Of a DNA stretch of 64,000 nt, positions 55,501 to 64,000 are shown piece by piece; the stretch's first letter is position 1; every line of letters starts with the position of its first letter. The position numbers were made by a program, and so were the translations under genes. This stretch comes from Tribonema minus. Lineage: Eukaryota; Sar; Xanthophyceae; Tribonematales; Tribonemataceae. The stretch covers positions 1 through 64,000 of the forward strand of contig JAFCMP010000528.1 in the NCBI GenBank assembly GCA_017506865.1. Direction: 5' to 3'. The notes beneath the pieces were generated by a model. That model made no database searches, had not been told where the DNA came from, and saw only the letters and a list, made by a program, of their open reading frames with translations.

Positions 55501-58500
55501 TACCTCCGCAATGGTGGTGACAGTGCCAAGTGCCACCTCAGCGTTGAGGTTGTCAGCCAGGCGCGTCAGGTACTGGCTCTCAATGGGCAGCTGCTGGTTG
55601 TTCAGGCTCAGGTAGTACTGCAGCTCAGAGTGCTGTGTCAGAATGATGCCCTCCCCCTGCAAGCATCACAATTTTCAAAAACGGAAGCAGTACAGCATTA
55701 AAACATGGATGCGTGGACTGTGTCGTTGACAGCAATATGAACATAACTAAAGCTGCCAACAATGGCGCAGTACAAACACTATGTTAGTGGTTCAAGGCAC
55801 TTCAAATGAATGGCAAGCTGCCTTGGTGCCTGTCGATAAACCATTTGCATGCCAATTCTGCGCCAGGGGGCTGAATAGTGCGCCAGGCAAACAGCTGATG
55901 AATACTAACACTAACGAAACCGTTGCAAGGTCACTGTGAAAAGCAGATCCCAAATTGCACGGTCACAAATGTGTGGACATCAAAACATACTGATGATGGC
56001 CTTCCTTGCTCAAGTGGTCAATAGACATTTCACCCAGTCCACATCAGACTTGATAAGTGAAACCATAACTAGCGTTACATGTGCCAAACATGTTGTGATC
56101 AGAGCAGTTCATGCACACAACTACTCAAAAGAGCATGATTGCGGGCGTCTGACCAATAAGCATGAGTATGTATGACACTTGCCTCTGAGTCATACTGGGG
56201 TCGGCCTGCACGTCCCATCATCTGCAGCACATCCAGAGGGCTCAGCTCCACCCATGCACCCTTCTCAGGAGAGTACATCTGTGTCCCCTTCAGGATGACC
56301 GTGTGAGCAGGTAGGTTGACACCCCATGCAAGGGTGGCTGTGGAGACCAGCACTTGGCAATGCTTGTTCTCAAACAGGTCCTCTACCAGGTTCCTGTCTG
56401 CGCGGGGCATGCCGGCGTGGTGCACCGCAAACCCAAACGGCAGGATGTCCTGGGTGGTGACAAAGGCGAGAATGGCAGAAGAGGTTAAATGAGTAGGGTG
56501 GCTGGTGTGCACGACAAATAGCATGCATTCATCATTTATCATTCCAGCATAATCCGCAGGGATGATATATCTTCATCTTATTCCAGAGAGGGCAGACAAC
56601 CACACGCAACTGACAGATCAGCGCATTGAAAGCACGCCGTAAATGGCAGATTGGTGTCAACAAGTGACAGTTCTAGCCAGTGCAGGCATGGCGTGATGTG
56701 GGATAGGTGATAATTCGCTACGTCATCACTTTGTCCTCCATGATGTTTGCATGAGTTCCTCGCTGGAGCCTTGCACAACAGATGCTGTGCACAACTGACA
56801 TTGCTTTCGATGCGCCAAAGGCACCCTTGCGGTCAGCAGGCACGAGCACAAGTTGATGCATGCTAGATGTATGAAGATGTAGCCAAACGCTGACGTTGCT
56901 GCAGTGCTTGACTTCACTTCCATTGACTCACCTTGAGGTCATCGCCCTTGGCATTCTGAGCCTCCATCCTCAAGACCTCTGCAGAGGCACTGCCCGGCTT
57001 GACCAGTGTGCCCAATTTGTCATTCTCAGCAAACATGTCCCTGAGCGCCTTTGCCGTCTTCACCGTCTCTGCCCTTGAATGGACAAAGATGAGCACCTGG
57101 TTGCGGCCTGCCTGCGCCAAGACCTGCAGGACCCAATGGCATGTTTAAAAGTTGATGAGCTGCAGCAATCTTGTACTTTACGGCACCACGCCTGTGCTGC
57201 TAAGGGGTCTGAGGCCAAATGAATAGAGTGCTCATGCTCTACTGGCACGATGTTGGACTCATAGCACAGACGGTCCGTCATTAATTGCAAGCAAGCAGCA
57301 ATAGCATGAGCTCCTTTGTCAAATAGCAGCATGCATCAGGAAGGCAAGTTCAAGTAGCACTATAGGCATCACATACCGCGTGTCATCTGAAGTGATTAGC
57401 GCTCTGTTATCACCTTGTCATAGCAGATCTCGTTCATGAGCTGGAAGCGCTTCATGGCCTTCTTCTCTGTGATGCCAATGTACTGCTGCTGAAGCGGCAC
57501 AGGCCTGTAGGAGTTGTCAAAGTAGAACAGGCCTTGCTCTGGGTCCACCCTCAAGAAGGAGCCAACATCCTGCAACGATGAGAAGCACCATGGCAGGCAA
57601 GACGCTGGGTCAACAAGATCAGTCCAATTCCAAATGACGTAGAAGTATGTGACCAAACGTATACTGCTTCAAGTACACCAATTGTGCATTGGTCAAAATG
57701 CTGCCTTGATCATTGGAGCAGAGTGTTGTATACACAAATATGCTGTCTGAACAGTCATGTCCATCATAACACCTTGTAGAACAAAAAGCAAGGTGACAGA
57801 ACCATCTGATGTGATGTGATATGCGCACATGACCCACGAGTCAACAACATTACTATTATCCCTGGCACAGGATCAAGCTGATGCACTTCGAAGCATCAGA
57901 ATAATAAAGTTCCTTAGCCCCTCACCTCAAAGTTAGGCAGTGTGGCAGACAGCCCCACCAGCCGCACCATCTCCTGTGTTGCTTCCACCTGCCTGATGGT
58001 ACGTGCCACTATGGACTCCAGCACAGGGCCACGTGTGTCGTGCAGCAGGTGGATCTCATCGATGATGATCAGCCGTACCAGCTGGGTAAAGGCACGGTCA
58101 CCGCCCTTGCGAGTTACTATGTCCCACTTCTCCGGGGTAGTGACGATGACCTGCGAGACATGGTCGAGATGTGAAGCTGAGCATTACAGTTGAACGCAAA
58201 GCCGGATGAGCATCAAACATTTCCTTGATAAACAAGGCACTATCGAACAACGAGCATCAAACATTTCCTTGATGAACAAGGCACTATCGAAGTGCCAGTC
58301 GTCACCTCTGGCACAAATATCCTTCCTCTGGCATGTCAAAATACTGCTGCAGAAACTTCTTTCCGCAAGATAATCTGATTGATAACAAGCAACAGCATTA
58401 CCTACAATGCGTCCGAACTAGGATGACATAATGTGCTTCAAAGTATCACAGGATGACAAGTTCAGAGCCGGCCCACCATTGTACACGTGATGATAATGAC

Positions 58501-61500
58501 AGTCCCATCACACCTCAATCTGCTCGACTGACGCTCACCTGAGTTTCGGCGATCTGTGCTCGTGTGAGGCTCTGGTCACCTGACAGCTCGCGTACTGTCA
58601 TGCCATAGGGCTTGAGGCGGTGCGTGAAGTTCATCACCACCTGCAGAAGGAACGTGGATCTTGGTTAAAGTACCAGACAACCATGAATGAAATACTAGAT
58701 TGCCTTTCGCTGGATGCACAAACTGGATGCACAAAGTTCACACAATAAATCAGCAAGAGATGCATGCCATTACTGAGATTTTGTACTTGCAGTGTGCATG
58801 TACAAGCAATCACTTCAGACATCAGTGCCGAACATATGCGTGAAGTTCCGCATAAGACGCAGCAACGCAAGTCGTATGCCTGCACATCCCAATCAGAAAC
58901 GAACCAGCTGCTGCAACATGCTGGGACAGCTAGTTCACCGGGCAAACTTCAACTGTACTTTTCAAGTGGACCTACCTCCTGCACAAGGGCCTTCATGGGT
59001 GCAATGTAGACCATCTTGAACGTGTCCAGGTCCACGGGCACATTCACCGTAACCTGGCCCTCTTCCGTGTCCATTCGATCCTGCACATCAAGCCTGCAAG
59101 GTCACGCAGCAGCATGTGTCAGAAAAGCACAACTGATTGAATAATGTGCACATGCTCCAAACCGTCCAAGATCTGATCTGCACAAGCTGAAACTGATTAT
59201 GTACCAGAGCAACAGCATCATGGCGCCTGAAGCACATAGACAACTAGATGGCTTGAAAGCAGTGCCACACCCAAGCTCAGTTGCGTTGTGTTCCTGCATG
59301 CATACATACCTGTGCTGGCCAATCTCGTGCAGCATGGCGAGCATGGCCACATTGGTCTTGCCCGCACCAGTGGGTGCACAGAGAAGCAGGTTGTCGCCGC
59401 CGTTGAGAGCAGCATCCTAAAACAAACAAAGAGTTCAGGGTAACAGGTGCGTTGAGTCTCCGCCTCGCAGCACATAACTGTGATCTCATGTCACGGGCCG
59501 CACTTCACTGGCATTTGTGGGTGTCAAGATGCCATGTAACGCATGCACGCCCGTAGCAGTGTGCACATCGAAATGTACAATTCCAGCACAAAAGGGTGAC
59601 CCCCTCAGGGTGTGATGGTGCCGGCATTTAGTGTTCTCTACACAAAAGTCACTATGAATAATGCACAGCCCAATACACAATTGCAGCCGCTGCCAGTGTC
59701 AAACAATTGTGCCACGTAGACTGCATATGCTTTGAAATATACATGCGTGACTGACACTGGATTGTGTCATACCTTCATGCGGCTCTGTATGCGGTTGAGC
59801 TTGTCCATGCCCGTAAATGCAGGCTGTGTCCATGCTGGCAAGTCGGCGATCGGCACGAGCAGCTCTCCCTCTGGAGCAACATGCCTGAGTGCAGGAACAT
59901 GAACCTCCTCATATCCCTGTGCATTGTCACCAAAGGCAACGACAACACAGGTGGGCAAGTCAGGACGCAGGACAACGGAGAACAAAAATCTCGAGCAAAT
60001 AAACCCCTACGAAGAGTGGACGGCAGTCCTACACAAAGAAGTGGGCAGCACATGTATGGCACAATATGATGAATCATGGTGGCAGGGCATACAGCTGCAC
60101 AGCGCACACTGCACATTGATTGGGAGAAATGCATGTTGTTTCAACTGATGCCGTACGTGAATCAGTTGAGCGTTTCGCATCAGGCCACGGAGACCATGAA
60201 GGAGGATGTCCAGCCATGCAACTAGGATGCAGACGGTGACACTCATGATGGTATGCAGTATACGACAGCCAGCCTGCTACAGAAGACTGGTGCAACTGCG
60301 TCACTGAATGCGACTTGCAATGACCCTCTTTGCATATCGCTCAGGCGTCCAGAGTCAGTGTCTTAGCAGTGGCACCCACCTTCTTCTGTGCACGCCATGA
60401 CTTGGCTGGGAGCTCGCAGCGTTTGTTGCTCATGAAGTGACCACCCTCCAGGAACACCAGAGCATCAATGTCAACTGCGCCGGTGGGCTTGGTCTCGCAC
60501 CCTTCTTCGCCAGCCTGCGGCCAGCAGACAGACAGATCCGGTAAGTGTAACATGCTGTGCATACCGATATTCACCACACATACATTCTGTGTTAGCAACA
60601 GCTTCTGAAGCAGGACACATGCCATACTCCGGCAGAGGTATAAAGGTAGGACAGAGCGTGATTCAAGGCAGTGACACAAGAGCCTGTGGAACATAAAGTC
60701 TAGGAGGCCGCTCACCTTGGTCGCTGCCGGCGTTGGCATAGCCACATTGGGCGCTGCTGCTTCATCGCCTTCGTCCACCACCATCAGCCCGCCCTGCACG
60801 CCAGCAATAGACGCATGCACCATATGTGATCAGCATCGATGTTCCAATGCAGCCGGTGGTGCAACAGCTCACATGGCTTAGTGCACTCAAGTTTTTACGA
60901 GCGTTGGCTTGCTACAACCCGGTACCTAGTTTATGTGCAACCCCACGGGCTGCCTGTTTGGTGTTACTATCATACATTTGATCTTCTGCAGATGTGATCT
61001 GTGCAGGGCCCATGAGGTCCCATTACGAGTACCACAAATGCCCGGCGACACGCTGTATAGAAACAAGGCCGGTGTGTTGCAAGCCGCATGTACAGTTGGT
61101 AGAGCTACAATCCATGACTGGCGTCTGATGATGAACATGACGATGGTGCATGGTCATGGTTGATTCGAATCGAAGCGTGAAGCATTTGCAAGTCTGCATG
61201 TGCTTTTCAAAATGAATATGCGTGGGCATGCGGACTGAATCGACAATAAAAATTCGCATGCAAGCACACAATTTGCTTACCGCTGCCTGTAGGCACTTCA
61301 AAGCAGGTGCAGGTGAGAACCATACGCCACGAACAGATCGATATGTACATCTACACGATGATGTTATGCCTATCTCACCTCTCCCTCTTCGGCGCCTTGA
61401 GCCAGAGCTCGTGCCTCGCGCTTTGTCCGCTTGCCAAACTCAGCCATGCGGTCCTGGAAGTTCAGCAGCACCCATTGGTCATGGACAGAGGTCAGTCACA

Positions 61501-63922
61501 TGAGGTTGGAACACCCGGTTGGAGCACGTTGTGCCATGTTGATGGCCGCATGCATGCCGGCATGGACACTGCAACTCAAAACTGTCTTACGCTAAACTAT
61601 GTACCGCCCATGTGGCAACCCCTTGTGGTGTCTATGAAACTGTGACCTGCACGCAATGGCCTGCCATGTAACCGGGTGCATTCTTCTGTACATATGGGGC
61701 ATGACTTTGACAACAATGTTATGACATGCCAGATCATGGCGCAATCATGCCACCTCAGACATAGAGGGGTCGCCTGGCGCTTCAACTGGCGGTATCAAGC
61801 ATTACCTGGTTCCAGGAGCTGGCAGAGTCCGTCTTGAGGATAGCGTCCAGTACAGCTGCACCACCCCCCACCACATCACGCCTCATCTCATCCCTAACCG
61901 CCTGCTTGTCCTCCTCGGACTGAGCCTGGTTGAGGCGTGTGAGGTAGAAGACAGCGGCGCGGTTGCGCAGTAGTGTCTTCACAAATGCAAACTTGTCAAA
62001 GCCCAGCAGGGTGACCAGCTTGTTCTCCGTAGCACGTTCATCGGGCAGGCCCAGCACCTCCAAGACCTGCAGCAATAGGCAGCACAACAATAAACATGGC
62101 GAGGAAGTCACATTGGGGCATGTAATCATGAGCTCGTTGAGGATGGTGAGTTCAGTGATATTTGTCATGGGATGTCTCTGCAGGCTACCACACCAAATTC
62201 AGTGCCACACTATAAGTTCTGCATTATTACACAAATAATGCGGTAACGGCGTGTGCAGGTGATCAACTGCACTCTGCACTTCATAATCGAGCAAGATAAG
62301 CACGTCATCAGTAGTTCTTTCATGACTGTATTTGTGCTTGCAGCAGCTGCATGTGCTGGTCGAATGCAACAGCATAACTTCTGGAAGTTGCGCGTTACAT
62401 ATACCAACAGCACTCTGGGATGACATGCGCACAGGTGAAGGAGCATTGTGACTAGTATACCACTACATACATACCTCCTCGCTGAGCTTGGCGCTGGCGT
62501 CAGCATCGTCATAGTAGCGTGAAAGGCCACGTTGCAGCCAGTGCGCGTCAATCTCATGAGGGTCCAGCTTGCCCTGTCCCAGCATCAAGAGGGGAAACAG
62601 TCAGGCTCACACCAAGTGGCTGCTAAGCAAGGGCAGCTAACAGCATACAAAAGATATGCAGTACCTGTCATTGTGCCAGGCAATGTCAGCTGCATGTCAT
62701 TTTAAAGAGTGCACAAAACCACAATCAGAGCTTGCGACTTATGAACAGACTTGAACAGTGCCACCTGCACCAGCTTGTTCATGCAATGCATCTCATATAA
62801 GCATATCGCATATGCCAAGATTCCTGAGCACTGGTGTACTCTCAACGCTGGCATGCACAAGAAGCAATCAAATAGGAAAATGCTACGCTGCACAATCTGG
62901 ACCTGGACCTGAACTGTGGATGTGAAGCTGTGTTGCCGGGCATGCAAGTATGCCTTAGGTAATCATAGAGTCCTGCGCATGAATGGCCTCCATATTTTGA
63001 TGAGCCAGCCACCAAGGGTGTGACATCACCACTCGGCGGGCATCAAGTTGTCCGATGGCAGTACAAGAGTTGCATCCATCTGGCACCGAAGCCGACAACT
63101 ACTCCAGATCCAACGTGTTCACATGTTGAGAATACTGCAATGATAACAATGCTGACCTGTTCCTCTTCCTCTTCCGCTCCCCCATCCTCCTGCCCCTTTA
63201 GTCGCCTGGTGCCGCTCTCTTGTCTGGCGGTGGCCTGTCCTTCCCCCATCACATCCTCCTCATCCTCAGAGTCGCGCACCTGCAAGTATTGTAATGTGAT
63301 GTCATGGGAACACACAAGACCAACATCATCAGCCATCAGTACTTGAGCATAGGCTGACACTACGCACCATGGCAGAACATACGGCCAGAAACTTGTTCCA
63401 TTTCAAACAGAATGACTGATCATCTGACAAGACGTATGAGCCTCACATACCATGCGCATGCTATAGAGGCTGCTACTGATGCCCCTTGCCCCACACATAC
63501 CAGTGAGTCAGTGAGTACTCCACAAAGCGCATACTGCTCGTACTTGATATGGCCGGTTTCGATCCAAAGTTTGTGTAGTGGTGTAATGAGGCATCATACT
63601 GTACTTCTGTAGAGCTGCTTGTCAGCAAGCAGCAGAGCGTGCATTGACCAAGGTCCGCAAAGAGACACTGACTATACTGCATAATGACCTTTCTGAGCTA
63701 TTTGAGGATAGTGCAAGTATATACCTCATCCACATCAGTATCGCCTGCCTCCTCTTCCTCCTCGTCGAAGACAACAGCTACACCCATGTCCTCATCCAGA
63801 GCGCCCCCCTCCTCCTCATCAGAGCCCTGCCCCTCACCACCCTGCTCTGGGCCAGCACCGGTGTTGAAGTCCGTGATGCGCTTGCCAACATTGACCAGCT
63901 CGTTGAACTTCTCCGATTTGAC
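43552..63922 (-). CDS. BRR2: U5 snRNP 200-kDa RNA helicase BRR2, 37 exons, 5' end outside window
   Basis: The product unwinds U4/U6 snRNA during spliceosome activation. Exons in order: 63922-63725, 63279-63157, 62573-62475, 62066-61806, 61453-61379, 60793-60716, 60514-60380, 59916-59773, 59416-59310, 59093-58976, 58640-58539, 58150-57926, 57569-57414, 57123-56932, 56449-56183, 55656-55504, 55207-54891, 54548-54464, 54004-53790, 53343-53251, 52927-52744, 52267-51752, 51255-51193, 50801-50673, 50167-50015, 49667-49499, 49089-48910, 48373-48219, 47860-47728, 47337-47174, 46812-46585, 46459-46347, 45951-45849, 45435-45238, 44853-44746, 44419-44243, 43821-43552. Phases join without conflict into 2061 residues; about 100-200 N-terminal residues are missing. 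Cassette 1 has [15 protein letters not shown] and QMMGRAGRP; cassette 2 has [12 protein letters not shown] and QMVGMAGQ. Sec63-type modules follow each. An acidic N-terminal region and the conserved [11 protein letters not shown] segment confirm the identity. Confidence 0.96.
47174..52267 (-). other. BRR2: BRR2 helicase cassette 2, RecA domains (degenerate motifs)
   Basis: Walker A is APAGSGKS (~1249-1256), Walker B DDIHLL (~1352-1357), motif III is [10 protein letters not shown] instead of SAT, and motif VI is QMVGMAGQ with no arginines. The last two changes remove residues needed for hydrolysis coupling. In known BRR2 proteins the second cassette is inactive and serves as a regulator and protein-binding platform, and this sequence fits that role. 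Confidence 0.9.
50175..50260 (+). repeat. Perfect 43-bp tandem duplication next to a BRR2 splice acceptor
   Basis: Two identical units beginning GACACAACAAAAGTGCAGCT lie 7 bp upstream (in gene sense) of the exon starting at 50167. The duplication therefore repeats sequence in the polypyrimidine/branch region of this acceptor. Confidence 0.85.
56182..56183 (-). other. BRR2: GC-AG intron donor in BRR2
   Basis: After GACTCAGAG the intron begins GCAAGT instead of GT. The next exon (55656) restores the conserved QYDSE/GEGIILT junction, so the site is used. The rest of the donor matches consensus, as is typical of GC donors. Confidence 0.85.
58208..58290 (+). repeat. 44-bp tandem duplication in a BRR2 intron
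   Basis: Units beginning GAGCATCAAACATTTCCTTG start at 58208 and 58252 and differ by one base over most of their length. They lie within the intron between exons 58640-58539 and 58150-57926. Confidence 0.8.
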
Positions 63923-64000
63923 CTGCCAACATGTATGCACAGACCACAGGGACGGCAGCAGGCCAATGCATTGAGAATAAGGCCATGATGGCTTGTGTAT

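Larger units (their letters stand above)
55504..59416 (-). other. BRR2: BRR2 helicase cassette 1, RecA domains (catalytically intact)
   Basis: This is the active ATPase part. Residues are numbered from the first one visible: Walker A APTGAGKT at ~385-392, Walker B DEIHLL at ~511-516, motif III SAT at ~547, [14 protein letters not shown], then motif [14 protein letters not shown] at ~747-758. All key residues are present, as expected for the cassette that drives U4/U6 unwinding. A winged helix and ratchet follow from 55207. Confidence 0.92.

Noticed and set aside
1..64000. tRNA or rRNA genes and CRISPR arrays
   Set aside because: No cloverleaf-like, rRNA-like or regularly spaced direct repeats were found by eye. 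A covariance-model scan would be the proper test.

Overview
This is nuclear DNA of a eukaryote, most probably a green alga (perhaps Chlamydomonadales), although the species cannot be named from sequence alone. The evidence is a U5 snRNP helicase gene broken into at least 37 short exons by GT-AG introns, many transposable elements, TTAGGG-type interstitial telomeric repeats, Ala/Gly-rich proteins built from GCA/GCG codons, and mixed base composition. I saw no operons, CRISPR arrays, rRNA genes or convincing tRNA genes.

Layout. Positions 1-4563 hold a plus-strand non-LTR retrotransposon ORF (zinc fingers, RGG-like linker, reverse transcriptase) that stops before its endonuclease domain. It abuts a minus-strand, spliced, unrecognised gene (about 4612-9493) with a helical SAM-like exon. 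Positions 9822-16481 form a near-perfect giant palindrome: two arms of about 2.9 kb around a 65-bp spacer, with hAT-like TAGGGTTGGC ends. A 730-bp non-autonomous hAT element is nested in the right arm only. Positions 17006-17648 are a second TIR element. From 17.6 to 24.2 kb there is gene-poor DNA with satellites, homopolymer runs, telomere-like motifs and a 1,350-bp Stowaway-like element (22814-24163). Exon-like pieces of unrecognised genes lie at 24.5-24.8 kb (minus) and at 26.1-26.7, 31.4-32.0 and 34.0-35.1 kb (plus). Between these plus-strand pieces sit an AT-rich island (27.9-28.4 kb) and a complete 2,800-bp hAT transposon with an intact two-exon transposase and a perfect 8-bp target-site duplication (28410-31209). 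A telomeric array is at 35621-35671.

Positions 36144-39542 are the 3' part of a second retrotransposon (reverse transcriptase plus restriction-like endonuclease, one frameshift), bracketed by a 13-bp direct repeat. Positions 40573-42763 look like the 5' part of a related element (zinc-finger ORF and an OTU-protease-like ORF).

The last 20 kb (43552-63922, minus strand) is the only confidently identified host gene: BRR2/SNRNP200, the spliceosomal U5 helicase. It is complete at its 3' end and runs off the window at its 5' end. Its two helicase cassettes, winged-helix/ratchet segments and C-terminal Sec63 unit are all recognisable; cassette 1 has intact catalytic motifs and cassette 2 degenerate ones, as in other eukaryotes.

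Overall, the first 43 kb is a transposon-rich accessory region next to one conserved housekeeping gene. Exon boundaries were read by eye from splice sites and phase, so errors of one or two bases are possible.
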